Assembly: GCA_037444185.1 (NCBI GenBank)
Contig: JBBIMW010000001.1
Span: 1 to 64,000 of the forward strand
Source: JAILZP01 sp037444185
GTDB lineage: Bacteria > Bacillota > Desulfotomaculia > Desulfotomaculales > Desulfocucumaceae
DNA: 64,000 nucleotides
Direction of reading: 5' to 3'
The notes under the pieces were generated by a model that worked only from the letters and a program-made list of their open reading frames with translations, did not search any database and was not told the DNA's origin. Shown one piece after another: positions 25,464-37,267 of the stretch (its first letter is position 1; each line of letters starts with the position of its first letter). Made by a program: the position numbers and the translations under genes.

Positions 25464-26554
25464 CGGCCCGTTCCCCCCTTGCCGCGCAGGAGTGCCGCCG
25501 CCAGAAGCAGGAGGGGCAATCCCGCCTCCGCCAAAAGCATGTACGGTGTAATCAGAATGGGGGCCTGTACCGTCATTTCAAGGAAATTTTCCCACAGCAC
25601 CAGTGACAGCACGGACAGCAGGGCCCCGGTGGGCAGTACCAGGGCCTTGTATTCTCTGAGATTAAGCCACTGCGCCGTGGCCAGAGCTGCACAGTAGAAG
25701 AATATGCCCACCTTCACAAATCCCCCCGTCACCCAGATGAACATTATAAAGGGCTCTATCCTTTCTATTAGATCGGCGATGCTGACCTGCCTGGCCAGGG
25801 TCAGGGCGGGGAAGTGGGACCGGGCCAGCCTGGGCCCCAGGACGGCGGTGGTTGCCGCCATGATTATGAACTGAAACAGCCCCACAATCAGCACTCCGCA
25901 TATAATATGCCCCCTTGCCCGCCGGGGGTTGTTCAGATAAGGAATGAACATAGACATGATTATGGTCTCCGCAAAGAACACCATGGCGGGGTAAGCTCCC
26001 CTGAAAATGGGGAAAAGGCCCTTTTCCAGCGCCGGGGTGAAGTTTTTCATCTGCATCTCGGGTGAGATCAATAAAATGATAATGATTAAAAGGATCAGTA
26101 TCAGGGGCAGGATTATTTCATTCACCCTGGACAGCGCCTCGAGGCCGCTCCGGACGGCATAGGCCGACGCGAAGGCGATGCTGATGATAAAAAACGGCAG
26201 GGGGGTTTCGGGCATAAACATATTGACGAATATTTCCGCCAGGCTTCTGATGATAAAAGCGTTGGTGTAAATTAAAAAAATAATAAATCCGAGGCCGATG
26301 ACATTGCCCAATACCCTGCCGGCCAGCGGACCCAGGTATTGGACGAAGGTCATGCCGGGGAACCTGGCGCCCAGGGCCGCTGTGATCAATCCCATCACCA
26401 CCCCGAAGGCGGTCAGGATAATTACCGACATCCAGCTGTCCTGGGCGGATTCCCTGTAAATGGTGGCCGGCAGGTACAGAATACTGGTGGGCAGTATGGC
26501 ACTGGCCAACAGGAAAGTGGCCTGCCGCCCGGAAATTTTCCCTTTTTCCGGCAA
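25460..26554 (-). CDS. gerAB: GerAB-type germinant receptor permease (B subunit)
   Basis: 364 residues with about ten membrane helices, belonging to the spore-germination branch of the APC superfamily. The N-terminus KISGRQATFLLASAILPTSILYLP and the interior NPRRARGHIICG are typical. The B subunit is thought to bind the small-molecule germinant. It lies 18 bases after gerAA and overlaps gerAC by 4 bases, which indicates tight co-translation. The germinant cannot be predicted. Confidence 0.93.
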   Translation of the reverse strand: MPEKGKISGRQATFLLASAILPTSILYLPATIYRESAQDSWMSVIILTAFGVVMGLITAALGARFPGMTFVQYLGPLAGRVLGNVIGLGFIIFLIYTNAFIIRSLAEIFVNMFMPETPLPFFIISIAFASAYAVRSGLEALSRVNEIILPLILILLIIIILLISPEMQMKNFTPALEKGLFPIFRGAYPAMVFFAETIIMSMFIPYLNNPRRARGHIICGVLIVGLFQFIIMAATTAVLGPRLARSHFPALTLARQVSIADLIERIEPFIMFIWVTGGFVKVGIFFYCAALATAQWLNLREYKALVLPTGALLSVLSLVLWENFLEMTVQAPILITPYMLLAEAGLPLLLLAAALLRGKGGTGR

Positions 26555-26572
26555 TGGGTTCCCTCCTTTTCC

Positions 26573-28174
26573 TTACCGGCCGCCGGCCTGCTTTTTCCGG
26601 GGAGGGGACGGGGGCGGAGCCGCCCCCGCCCGCCGCGGGTTCCTCCAGCCGGTGACCCTGGGCCTTATGAACATGGCCCACCAGGGGACACGGACGAAAA
26701 CATCCTTTAAATCCCCGGCGGATAATGGGGCCATGGGTGAAAGATACGGCATCCCCAGGGATCTGAGGGAGGCCAGGTGGGTCAGCACAATGGCGAAGCC
26801 CAGGAAAAAACCGAAAAACCCCGCAAATCCGGCCAGGAGGGTCAAGAAGAGCCGTATAAAAAAATGGGCGTCGCTCTGGGCGGGAACCACAAAGGAGGAC
26901 ACTCCGGTAACGGCTGTGACGATCACCGCCGGGGCGCTGACCAGCCCGGCGGTAACCGCCGCCTCTCCGATAACCAGCGCCCCCACTATGCTTACCGCCT
27001 GGCCGATGGGCCTGGGCAGGCGGACCCCGGCCTCCCTCAGTATTTCGAATATCAATCCCATTACCAGCACTTCACCCAGGGCCGGAAGGGGAATGCCCTC
27101 CCTGGCCGCGGCCATGGTGAGCAGTAAAGGCGTGGGCACCGCCTCCGGGCTGAAGGACGATGCGGACACGTAAAGGGCCGGCAGCCCGGTGGTGAGAATC
27201 AGTGCCACTGTCCGGATCACCCTCAGCATCGAGCTGAAAAAGTGCCTGGAGTAATAGTCCTCGCTGACCTGGATGGACTCGGTGAAAAGATGGGGAACGG
27301 TAAGCACATAGGGAGTGCCGTCGGTGAACACGGCCACCCTTCCCTCCAGGAGGTGGGCCGCCACCTTGTCCGGCTTTTCAGTGTTGCCCACGGTGGGGAA
27401 AATGGAAAAGGGGGCGTCTTCCAAAAAACTTTCCAGGTAGCCGGACTCCAATATGCCGTCGATTTCCACCCGCCCGAGGCGTATCTTTATTTCGTCCACT
27501 ATTTTGGGATTGGCCACTCCTTCGATGTGGGCGATACAGATGTCGGTGGCGGTGATGCCGCCCAGCTGCATGCGCTCCAGCCGCAGGCGGGGGCTTTTGA
27601 TTTTCCTGCGCAGCATGGATATGTTTATGGCCAGGGATTCCACAAACCCCTCCCGGGGTCCCCTGACCACATTTTCGGTGTGGGGCTCCTCCACCGGCCT
27701 GGTTTCATATCCCGGCAGTCTGAGGGCCAGGGCTGTGTCGTCACCGTCAAAAAGCAGTGCTATATTGGCCCCCAGTATGCTATTTATGATCACGCTGAAT
27801 TCCCGGGTCTCACTTACGCAGCAGACACTGAGCACCCTTTCTTTGACCGGCGCCGCCGGAGCGGCGCCCCACCGGTCCGGCGGGGGGTCCACCAGGCGCG
27901 CGTCCACCATCAGCGCCTTTAAAATGTTTTCCCGCAGGGCGATCCTGTCCACAATCCCGTCTATGTAAATAAGCGCCGCCCTGGTCTGTCCCATGTAGAA
28001 TTCCCTGATCACCACATCCATGGATTCCCCGAGGGCGTCCCTTATTACGCCCAGGTCCGCCGTCAGCCGGCCGGACAGCTTGATTGGCTCCGAAGGCGGA
28101 TTATTTTCCGGAATGTTTTTTGTGTCATTAATCTTTTTTGCGGGCAGCGGCTTGCGAAGTGCCCTGCGGTCCAT
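26573..28174 (-). CDS. gerAA: GerAA-type germinant receptor (A subunit)
   Basis: About 533 residues: a soluble N-terminal domain of ~270 residues (FYMGQTRAALIYIDGIVD, GYETRPVEEPHTENVVRGPREGFVE, VEIDGILESGYLESFLED) and a C-terminal membrane part with at least four helices (PLPALGEVLVMGLIFEILREAGVRLPRPIGQAVSIVG region). Both halves are characteristic of GerA subunits. The protein ends in a proline/basic tail. ATG 28174 is 6 bases after AAGGTGG. The upstream TTG 28204 has no clear site. Confidence 0.93.
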   Translation of the reverse strand: MDRRALRKPLPAKKINDTKNIPENNPPSEPIKLSGRLTADLGVIRDALGESMDVVIREFYMGQTRAALIYIDGIVDRIALRENILKALMVDARLVDPPPDRWGAAPAAPVKERVLSVCCVSETREFSVIINSILGANIALLFDGDDTALALRLPGYETRPVEEPHTENVVRGPREGFVESLAINISMLRRKIKSPRLRLERMQLGGITATDICIAHIEGVANPKIVDEIKIRLGRVEIDGILESGYLESFLEDAPFSIFPTVGNTEKPDKVAAHLLEGRVAVFTDGTPYVLTVPHLFTESIQVSEDYYSRHFFSSMLRVIRTVALILTTGLPALYVSASSFSPEAVPTPLLLTMAAAREGIPLPALGEVLVMGLIFEILREAGVRLPRPIGQAVSIVGALVIGEAAVTAGLVSAPAVIVTAVTGVSSFVVPAQSDAHFFIRLFLTLLAGFAGFFGFFLGFAIVLTHLASLRSLGMPYLSPMAPLSAGDLKDVFVRVPWWAMFIRPRVTGWRNPRRAGAAPPPSPPRKKQAGGR

Positions 28175-28236
28175 GGCGCCCCACCTTTCCATCTGAGAAC
28201 TCAATGATCAAGATGCCGGGTACCTGGCGGTTTTTT

Positions 28237-28265
28237 TATTATTTCCAGGGATAGCGGTAAAATGC
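28237..28265 (-). promoter_or_regulatory. Candidate SigG promoter of the ger operon
   Basis: On the minus strand GCATT (28265-28261) is followed after 17 bases by AATAATA (28243-28237). This is close to the forespore SigG consensus (GHATR, CATWMTA; one mismatch in each box) and suits forespore expression of germinant receptors. The position, about 55 bases upstream of gerAA, is reasonable. No experimental support. Confidence 0.45.
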
Positions 28266-28361
28266 GGTGAAGAAATATATTGGGAGATGCCGGGGAGGTG
28301 GGAAAATTATCTTTCGGGGGATCGGTCGGGTGTGGGGATGCCGGACAGCGAAAACGGCCGT

Positions 28362-30536
28362 TTAGTCTGCAGCGCCGGTTCCGCAGTTGTCCGGGGATTG
28401 GTCGCACTGAAGGATGTTTACGAACATGTCCACCAGACTGGGGTCGAACTGGGCCCCTGAGTTCTTTTCTATTTCCCGCAGCGCCTCCCGCCGGGAAAGG
28501 GCCTTGCGGTACGGGCGGTCGCTGGTCATGGCGTCGTAAGCGTCGGCAATGGCCAGTATGCGGCACTCCAGGGGTATCTCCTCGCCCCGTATCCCCAGGG
28601 GGTACCCCTGTCCGTTCCACCATTCGTGGTGTTTCAGTATCCAGTCGGCGATGGGATCCAGGTCCAAGGCGGACCGGGCTATGCGGTGGCCTATTTCACA
28701 GTGCCGTTTCATCTCGGCGTATTCCTCCGCCGTCAGGGGGCCCGGTTTGAAAAGTATGCGGTCGGGGATCCCAACCTTGCCTATATCGTGAAACTGGGCC
28801 AGCAGGCGCAGGTCTCTGATCCGCTGTTCCTGCAGCCCCAGGCCGGAGGCCAGCCCGACCACCAGATCCTGGAGGCGGTCGGCGTGCCCCTCGGTGATGT
28901 AGTCCCTGGCCTCCAGGGCCTTCATCATGGTCTGCACGATGGCGTTGCGGGCGCTCTGGTGGCTGTGCAGCTTCTCCCGGTGCATGTGGTTGTCCGCGTC
29001 TTTGAAAAGGTCATTGAGGCTGATGTTGTTGCTGTTTCTGACCGAGAAGCCGGTGGAGATGCTCATGGGCCGATCCGGACGCAGCCGGTTGTGCTCCAGC
29101 ACCCCGTCCTTTATTTTCCGGCGGGCCTCCTCCACCGCGGGCCGGGGGCTGTCCGGCAGCAGTGCGGCAAATTCATCCCCCCCTATGCGGGCCACCACGT
29201 CGTATTCTGCCAGGGAGGATTTGATCAGCCCGGCGGCGGCCACCAGCATGGAATCCCCGGTGGAGTGCCCAAAAGTGTCGTTGATCAGCTTGAGCCCGTC
29301 CACATCACAGATGATTATCCCCGTGGGGTTTTTCTGCCCGGCCTCCAGGCGGCGCATCTCTTCTTCGAAATATGTCCGGTTATACAGACCGGTCAGGGGG
29401 TCGTGAAGGCTTAAGTATTTAATCTTTTCATCGGCCAGCTTTTTTTCTGTGATGTCCAGCAGGGAGCCCACAGATTTTTTGGTTCCAGGGAAAAGGGCCA
29501 CGGTGAGGAATATGTGCCTGATCCCGCCGGCCCGGTTGACAAGTCTGAATTCATAGCTGTCGGGCGTCCCGCCGGGGTCCGACCGGCGCAGCAGGTGGTA
29601 TTTTTTCATCATTCCCAGGTCTTCCGGGTGCACGAATTCCGTCCAGCGTTTCCGCCCCACCAGATCCTGCCTGGGGTATCCGGTGAGCCTTTCAAGCTCT
29701 GCGTTGGCCATGGATATGGTGGTGTCCTCCTCGGAAACAAGTATGGCCGTCCCAGTGCTTTCAAACACTGTCCTGTATTTTTCCTCGGACTCCCGCAGGT
29801 GTTCCTCCTTTTTCTGCAGCTCCTCGAATTGCTGCCTCAGTTCCTCCTCCGCCGCGTTCAACTCCTCGACGGCGGCCTCCAGCTCTTCGTTGGCCGTCTG
29901 TAAATACATTTTGCTTTCGCGCAGATCGTCAATTGTTTTTTGAATGTAGGCCAGCAAAATCCCCACGGCCACCATGGTGGTCAGCAGGGCTGTGATCAGG
30001 TGGCCCCATGAAGCGAACCAGTCCAGGGACCGTAAAAAAGGGTAATCCAGTTTGTGCAGGCCCCAGATGATAAAGGTCCAGCCGGTGATCTGCTTGGCCG
30101 CCCCCTTTATTTCCCGGTGCCTTAAAAAAACAAATCCCGTCCAGAGGAATATAATTCCCAGAAAAACAAACAGCGGCAGGTTTCTGTACACAAATGGAAT
30201 TTCTAAAAGAAAGGCGCCGGTGATCCAGACTGCTCCCATGGCAGTGACGGGGACCCACCAGCCGGGCATTTTCCTGCCCATGAAAATGTACAGTCCCCAC
30301 AGCAGCAGCAGTCCGCTGGCCAGGTTGAACAAGGGGCTCGCCAAGGCCGTCAACGCCGCCATCCCCCAATGGTGCCCGATGGCATCGGAAGCAAACCTCA
30401 GCGAGCAGGCGGCCCAGCTGAGGGCCCATATCCCCGTGTGCCCTTCGCGGAAAATTTTATACAGGTAACAATAAACCGCGGCCAGCAGGGCGGTGCTGAT
30501 CAGGGCCGCCACTATTGAAGGATCAATCGACAGCAT
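28362..30536 (-). CDS. Membrane PAS-GGDEF-HD-GYP protein (c-di-GMP turnover)
   Basis: About 724 residues. The membrane sensor (1-205) resembles that of the 18265-20646 protein, with the shared LLLLWG.YIFMGRKMPGWW segment. It is followed by a glutamate-rich coiled coil (about 210-270), one PAS domain (about 270-385), GGDEF (about 395-545, ARIGGDEFAALLPD) and HD-GYP (about 550-715, FHDIGKVGI, HCEIGHRIA, HHEWWNGQGYPLG). The RxxD inhibitory site is missing (AEYD). It is probably a paralogue of the 18265 gene that lost one PAS domain. ATG 30536 follows CGGGTG by 6 bases. Confidence 0.92.
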   Translation of the reverse strand: MLSIDPSIVAALISTALLAAVYCYLYKIFREGHTGIWALSWAACSLRFASDAIGHHWGMAALTALASPLFNLASGLLLLWGLYIFMGRKMPGWWVPVTAMGAVWITGAFLLEIPFVYRNLPLFVFLGIIFLWTGFVFLRHREIKGAAKQITGWTFIIWGLHKLDYPFLRSLDWFASWGHLITALLTTMVAVGILLAYIQKTIDDLRESKMYLQTANEELEAAVEELNAAEEELRQQFEELQKKEEHLRESEEKYRTVFESTGTAILVSEEDTTISMANAELERLTGYPRQDLVGRKRWTEFVHPEDLGMMKKYHLLRRSDPGGTPDSYEFRLVNRAGGIRHIFLTVALFPGTKKSVGSLLDITEKKLADEKIKYLSLHDPLTGLYNRTYFEEEMRRLEAGQKNPTGIIICDVDGLKLINDTFGHSTGDSMLVAAAGLIKSSLAEYDVVARIGGDEFAALLPDSPRPAVEEARRKIKDGVLEHNRLRPDRPMSISTGFSVRNSNNISLNDLFKDADNHMHREKLHSHQSARNAIVQTMMKALEARDYITEGHADRLQDLVVGLASGLGLQEQRIRDLRLLAQFHDIGKVGIPDRILFKPGPLTAEEYAEMKRHCEIGHRIARSALDLDPIADWILKHHEWWNGQGYPLGIRGEEIPLECRILAIADAYDAMTSDRPYRKALSRREALREIEKNSGAQFDPSLVDMFVNILQCDQSPDNCGTGAAD

Positions 30537-30626
30537 AAAGAGCACCCGTTTCTTTGCTTATATTGCCTTCCTTGTCTTGCCAGAACTCAGTCGCTGTATT
30601 TCCATCTAAGGAATACGTTGGATTTT

Positions 30627-30658
30627 GGATTCCAGCCGCCCGTCAGGGCGATTTTGTT
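30627..30658. repeat. 32-bp dispersed hairpin repeat, copy B
   Basis: Matches 27 of 32 bases of 2370-2401, including the GGATT.CAG left flank and TTTGTT right flank of the CGCCC/GGGCG hairpin. It sits between the second chemoreceptor stop and the HD-GYP gene. Confidence 0.5.
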
Positions 30659-30667
30659 TGCAGCCTC

Positions 30668-32224
30668 CTAAATCTTAAACCTCGCCACCGCGGCCTGCAG
30701 CTTGCCCGCCATGTCCGCAAGCTCCTGGGCGGCCCCCGCCACCTGCTGGATGGTGGTGGTGACCTGCTCGTTGCTTTCGGCGAGCTGCCGTGTTCCTTCA
30801 CTGGTCTGCCCGGAGCTCCGGGATATTTCCTCAATCAGCCCGATGCTCCGCCTGCTGGCCCCGATGATGCTTTCCAGGGCTTCCCCCGCCCCCAGGGCCA
30901 GGCGCACCCCCTCCTCCACCTCCCGTACGCCTCCTTCCATGGAGGTGACGGCGGCTTCCACGCCGGACTGTATCCGGCTTATTAACTGGCCTATTTCCCT
31001 GGCCGCGCCGGCGGACTGCTCGGCCAGCTTTCTCACCTCTTCCGCCACCACCGCGAATCCCCGCCCCTGCTCCCCGGCCCGGGCGGCCTCGATGGCGGCG
31101 TTCAGGGCCAGCAGGTTGGTCTGGTCGGCGATGCCGGTGATGGTGTCCGTGATATGGCCAACCTTGGCGGACAGCTCCCCGAGATTCTGAATGGACTGGT
31201 TGACCCTGGCGGAGGACCCGGATATCGCATTGATCTTGTCTATGGTCAGGGCGACGGTTTTTCCGCCGGACTCGGCCACCCCGGCGGCCTTCTCCGCCTC
31301 CTTCACCGCCAGAAGGGAGTTTTCAAGGCTTTTTTCCGCCATGGCCGCCACTTCGCCGGTGGTGCCGGCCACCTCCTGGGAGGTGGCGCTGACTTCCTCG
31401 GTGGAGGCGGCCAGCTCCTGGCTCTGGGCCGCTAAATTCTGGGCGGCGCCCGCCACCTCTCCCACCAGTTCCCTCAGCTGTTCCCTGGTGCGGTTCAATT
31501 CCCGGGCCAGCTCCCCTATTTCGTCCCCGGATTTGACGGTGATTTCCCTGGTGAAATCACCCCCGGCCAGCAGTTTGGTGCCGTAGGCCATGGATCTGAC
31601 CGGGCCGGTGATGGCCCTGGTGATCATTACAGTGATGATTATGCCGGCCAGCAGCGCCCCGGCGCTCAATGCCATTGCCGTGACAAGGCCCGCTCCGGCG
31701 GATGCCCTTACGCTGTCGAGCAGGGCAATTTTCTTTTCTTCATTGGCGGCAATTATGCCGTCCAGCGTTTTGTTGATTTCGGTCACCATGGGGGCCAGGG
31801 CCCGGCCCACAGCCGCGGCCTCCTGGGTCTTTTGCTGCCTGGCCAGGGGTATCATCTGCTGGGTTATCTGGCGGTCGTAATTTTTTATATTGGACAATAT
31901 ACCTTCCATTTTCAGCCTGGTCTGTTCCGTCGAATTGTTGATGCGCTCATCCAGGAGTTTATATGTACTGTGCATGTGAAACAAATACTGGTCCAGGTAT
32001 TTATCGTCCCCGTAGACCATAAACCCCCGGATGCTCAGGGCCACATTCTGGAATTCGTTCTTTATCCGGTAGTCCAGGCTGATCCTCTGAAAGCGCACCT
32101 CCACTTCATTCATCCGGCTTTTGGCGTCATCCATCACGATCATGCCCTTGGCGGAAATAATGCCCAACAGCAGCAGCACGGCCACAAATCCCCCGGCCAC
32201 TTTTACGCCCACGGAAATTTTCAT
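30668..32224 (-). CDS. Methyl-accepting chemotaxis protein with four-helix-bundle sensor
   Basis: 518 residues: a membrane helix (about 9-28), an all-helical extracytoplasmic domain of about 150 residues of the 4HB_MCP type (RISLDYRIKNEFQNVALSIRGFM, KNYDRQITQQMIPLA), a second helix (about 178-203), HAMP, and a complete signalling domain with GIADQTNLLALNAAIEAARAGE and GRGFAVVAEEVRKLAEQS. It ends in AVARFKI, with no CheR pentapeptide tail. It lies 132 bases upstream of the HD-GYP gene on the same strand, so they may be co-transcribed. Confidence 0.93.
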   Translation of the reverse strand: MKISVGVKVAGGFVAVLLLLGIISAKGMIVMDDAKSRMNEVEVRFQRISLDYRIKNEFQNVALSIRGFMVYGDDKYLDQYLFHMHSTYKLLDERINNSTEQTRLKMEGILSNIKNYDRQITQQMIPLARQQKTQEAAAVGRALAPMVTEINKTLDGIIAANEEKKIALLDSVRASAGAGLVTAMALSAGALLAGIIITVMITRAITGPVRSMAYGTKLLAGGDFTREITVKSGDEIGELARELNRTREQLRELVGEVAGAAQNLAAQSQELAASTEEVSATSQEVAGTTGEVAAMAEKSLENSLLAVKEAEKAAGVAESGGKTVALTIDKINAISGSSARVNQSIQNLGELSAKVGHITDTITGIADQTNLLALNAAIEAARAGEQGRGFAVVAEEVRKLAEQSAGAAREIGQLISRIQSGVEAAVTSMEGGVREVEEGVRLALGAGEALESIIGASRRSIGLIEEISRSSGQTSEGTRQLAESNEQVTTTIQQVAGAAQELADMAGKLQAAVARFKI

Positions 32225-32536
32225 CTGTAAAATCCCCCCGTCCCTTTGATTATTCTCCCGTCCCTTTGTCGCATATTTACTGTGTTATATATTTTACGAC
32301 GACAAATATCTACATCCCTTGATAATTATAAGCAGAATATACCATGGTTCCCTTTATCTGTCCATATAAAAAATACCGTATCCCATTTTTTTCCGGGCCC
32401 GGCGCAGCGGGACCTGCCTACAGCCTCCCGGGGCCGTCACGCCCTATGAAGTCCTATTTTCCGCGGACAAAAAGGGTTTTGACATTTCGACGCGAATTAA
32501 CCCAATGTTGCAGGCGAAAATTCGGGGGATATGCCG
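32225..32536. other. Divergent intergenic region between the chemoreceptor and fakA
   Basis: A 312-base gap with no convincing gene. The chemoreceptor side is AT-rich (32270-32345) and carries two direct copies of CCCGTCCCTTTG near 32236-32272. TTGACA occurs at 32479-32484 pointing to fakA, but no good -10 lies at the right distance. It presumably holds both promoters. Confidence 0.5.
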
Positions 32537-34159
32537 ATGTCATTCAATTCCTTCAATGGTGACGAACTGCTGATGATGCTGGTGGGAAGCGCCAACCTGC
32601 TGGCCGAGCACCGTTCGGAAATTGACTCCCTCAATGTTTTTCCCGTGCCCGACGGTGATACGGGCACCAACATGTATCTGACCTTTCTGGCCGGGGTGAA
32701 GGAGGCCAGGGAAAGGAAGGGGTCTCCGGCGGGGGAAATCGCCGCCGCCATGGCCAGGGGGAGCCTTTTGGGGGCCCGGGGCAATTCCGGGGTGATTCTG
32801 TCCCAGATACTGCACGGTTTTGCCGGGGCCTTGGAGGGAAAGGACAGGGTGTTCACCGCCGATGTGTCGGCGGCCTTCGCCCAGGGGTGCGAAGCCGCCT
32901 ACCGGGCGGTGATGAGCCCCGTTGAGGGCACCATACTGACGGTGTGCCGGAGGCTGGCCGGGGCCTTCAAGGAAGCGGCGGGCCGGCAGAACGACATGCT
33001 GAGGTCCATGCTGCACACTTGCCGCCAGGCCCGGCAGGCCCTGGCGGAGACGCCGGAAATGCTGCCGGCGCTGAAGGAGGCCGGGGTGGTGGACGCCGGG
33101 GGCAGGGGGCTGGTGGTGATACTGGAAGGTATACTGCACGCCCTGAAAAAAGCCGCCGCCAGGCAGCAGCTGGAGCTTTTCGATCTAGCCGCCAGCCAGC
33201 AGAAGGAGTTCATGGCCCGGTCCCGGGCCGGGGATATCTCCCCGGTCATTGAATACACTTACTGCACCGAGCTGATTGTGAGGGGTGCCGGGCTGCCCCT
33301 GGAACAGATGCGCCGGGAGCTGTCTCCTTACGGAGACTGCCTGATGGTGGTGGGCGGCGGTGAGACCGCGAAGGTGCACATACATTCCAATCACCCGGGG
33401 CTGGTGCTGGAGTGCTGCCTTAAGTACGGGGCGTTGCACGGTGTGCAGATAAGCAATATGGAGGATCAGCACAGGGAATTCATGCAGCCCGCCGTCCCCA
33501 AAAGGCCCCTGGGTCTGGTCAGCGTGGGGATGGGGGACGGCATTGTGAGCATCATGGAGAGCCTGGGGGCCGCCGCCGTGGTGCCCGGGGGGCAAACCAT
33601 GAATCCCAGCGCCGAGGCGATACTGGAGGCCATCAGCCGGACCGGGGCGGAGAAGGTGCTGGTGCTGCCCAACAACAGCAATGTCATGCTGACCGCCGAA
33701 CAGGCCGCCGCCATGTCCCCCGGGGAGGTCAGGGTGGTGAAAACGGCCACCGTACCCCAGGGACTGGCGGCCATGCTGCTTTATAATCCATACGGGGATA
33801 TGGACGAAGTGGCCGCCAAGATGGCCGTGGCCGCCGGGGGGGCAAGGGGCGGGGAAATAACCAGGGCGGTGAGGGACGCCACCCTTAATGGAAAGGGCGT
33901 CAAGTCCGGCGAATATATCGCCCTTTCGGAAGGCCGCATAATTGCCGCCGGGCCGGAGCTGCACCCGGTGTTGAAGGGCCTGGTGGAAAAGCTGGCGGAA
34001 GGCGGCGCCGAAATACTGACCCTTTATTACGGGGCGGGGCTGTCTGGCCACGAAGCCCGGTTTCTGGCCGGCAGGCTGGGCGGGGAGTTTCCGGCGCTGG
34101 AAGTGGAGTTGCATTACGGAGGGCAGCCTCATTATCAGTTTATAGTGTCCGCGGAATAA
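32537..34159 (+). CDS. fakA: FakA-type fatty acid kinase catalytic subunit (YloV/DAK2)
   Basis: About 540 residues. The N-terminal DhaL/DAK2 ATP-binding domain has LNVFPVPDGDTGTNMYLT, GARGNSGVILSQI and AGVVDAGGRGLVVILEG. The middle and C-terminal domains (IEYTYCTELIVRG.., LPNNSNVMLTAEQAAA, LTLYYGAGLSGHEA) match YloV/FakA. FakA phosphorylates fatty acids held by a FakB protein, feeding phospholipid synthesis. A FakB-type gene follows directly. Gene order differs from the usual yloU-yloV-recG. The ATG at 32537 is 8-9 bases from GGGGG. ATG 32531 is too close. Confidence 0.9.
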   Translation: MSFNSFNGDELLMMLVGSANLLAEHRSEIDSLNVFPVPDGDTGTNMYLTFLAGVKEARERKGSPAGEIAAAMARGSLLGARGNSGVILSQILHGFAGALEGKDRVFTADVSAAFAQGCEAAYRAVMSPVEGTILTVCRRLAGAFKEAAGRQNDMLRSMLHTCRQARQALAETPEMLPALKEAGVVDAGGRGLVVILEGILHALKKAAARQQLELFDLAASQQKEFMARSRAGDISPVIEYTYCTELIVRGAGLPLEQMRRELSPYGDCLMVVGGGETAKVHIHSNHPGLVLECCLKYGALHGVQISNMEDQHREFMQPAVPKRPLGLVSVGMGDGIVSIMESLGAAAVVPGGQTMNPSAEAILEAISRTGAEKVLVLPNNSNVMLTAEQAAAMSPGEVRVVKTATVPQGLAAMLLYNPYGDMDEVAAKMAVAAGGARGGEITRAVRDATLNGKGVKSGEYIALSEGRIIAAGPELHPVLKGLVEKLAEGGAEILTLYYGAGLSGHEARFLAGRLGGEFPALEVELHYGGQPHYQFIVSAE

Positions 34160-34196
34160 ATGATATGCGGCGAGATTACAGACGGGGGGATGGACT

Positions 34197-35045
34197 GTGG
34201 GCAGAATAAGCATTGTGACGGACAGTACGGCGGATCTGTCCGGAGATATTGTCAGGCGGTATAATATCACGGTGGTTCCGCTGAAGGTTTTTTTCGGCCA
34301 GGAGGTTTTTCTGGACGGAGTAGAAATCACTCCTGACGAGTTCTTTCGACGGCAGGTGGCCGGGGAAATTTCCAGCACCTCCCAGCCATCGCCGGCGGAG
34401 TTTGTGGATCACTACGGGCCTTTGGTGGACGCGGGGGACGAGATACTGTCCATTCATATTTCCAGCCTTATGAGCGGCACGGTGCAGTCCGCCAACCTGG
34501 CCAAGACCATTTTGAACTATCCGGGCCTGGAAATTGTCGACTCCGGCCTGGTGAGCGTGGCCATGGGGCTTATGGTGCTGAACCTGGCCAGGGCGGCGGA
34601 GGCGGGGAAGACCATGTCCGAGCTGCTGGTCATGACAGAAAAAATGAAGCGGGAATTGTCGGTCTATTTTATGGTGGACTCCCTGGAATATCTGCAGCGC
34701 GGGGGCCGGATAGGCAAGGCCCAGGCTTTTTTGGGCACGCTGCTCAATGTCAAGCCCATACTGACCGTCAAAGACGGGCTGGTGCACCCCCACGAGAAGG
34801 TAAGGGGCAGAAGCAGGGCCTGTGCCCGGCTGATTTCCATTATGGAGGAGAAATACGGCCGGGGACGGAAGTTGCAGTGCTGGATCACCCATGGGGATTT
34901 CCCGGAGGGTTTGCAGGAAGTGGGGAAGGGAATGCCGGAACGGTTCGACTGCGCCGAACTGATCACCGGCCGGCTGGGGCCGGTGGTGGGCACCCACACC
35001 GGGCCCGGCCTGGTGGGGATGGCCTGCCTGCCGGCGGAAGAATAA
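34197..35045 (+). CDS. fakB: FakB-type fatty-acid-binding protein (DegV family)
   Basis: 282 residues with the DegV fold signature: IVTDSTADLSGDIVRRYNITVVPLKV, STSQPSPAEFVDHY, IHISSLMSGTVQSA, VDSLEYLQRGGRIGKAQA, and VVGTHTGPGLVGMA near the end. DegV proteins bind a fatty acid and present its carboxylate to FakA. The pairing with fakA 37 bases upstream strongly suggests a dedicated kinase pair. GTG 34197 sits after GGGGGGATGGACT. Confidence 0.9.
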   Translation: MGRISIVTDSTADLSGDIVRRYNITVVPLKVFFGQEVFLDGVEITPDEFFRRQVAGEISSTSQPSPAEFVDHYGPLVDAGDEILSIHISSLMSGTVQSANLAKTILNYPGLEIVDSGLVSVAMGLMVLNLARAAEAGKTMSELLVMTEKMKRELSVYFMVDSLEYLQRGGRIGKAQAFLGTLLNVKPILTVKDGLVHPHEKVRGRSRACARLISIMEEKYGRGRKLQCWITHGDFPEGLQEVGKGMPERFDCAELITGRLGPVVGTHTGPGLVGMACLPAEE

Positions 35046-35197
35046 ATCCGTCGGCAGAATAAAAAATGCGATGCAGATGTAGCGTAAATGAATTTTGCAT
35101 CACTCTGTTTGGAAGGAAAAAACGCCCCGGGGTCAAATTATGCAATATTGGAATTTAAAGAATAATTGCAAGATACAAATAATTCGGAGGTGTATTT

Positions 35198-37150
<1,953 letters not shown>

Positions 37151-37267
37151 GCCGGGAGACAGAATTAGGCATGCAGAATAAGAATAATGATGAAGTGGTT
37201 CTTCTGATTCTGAACCAGACCACGCCGGATATTTCATGCCGGGTATTGGCCGGGGGCCGGACCGGTG

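Noticed and set aside
28211..28227. GGGTACCTGG near gerAA as a copy of the palindrome
   Set aside because: Only half of the element is present and the leader is missing.
32479..32507. Promoter for fakA based on TTGACA
   Set aside because: No acceptable -10 sequence 16-18 bases downstream.
35140..35175. Sigma-54 promoter upstream of the acetoacetyl-CoA synthetase
   Set aside because: GG and GC doublets are 16 bases apart instead of 10.
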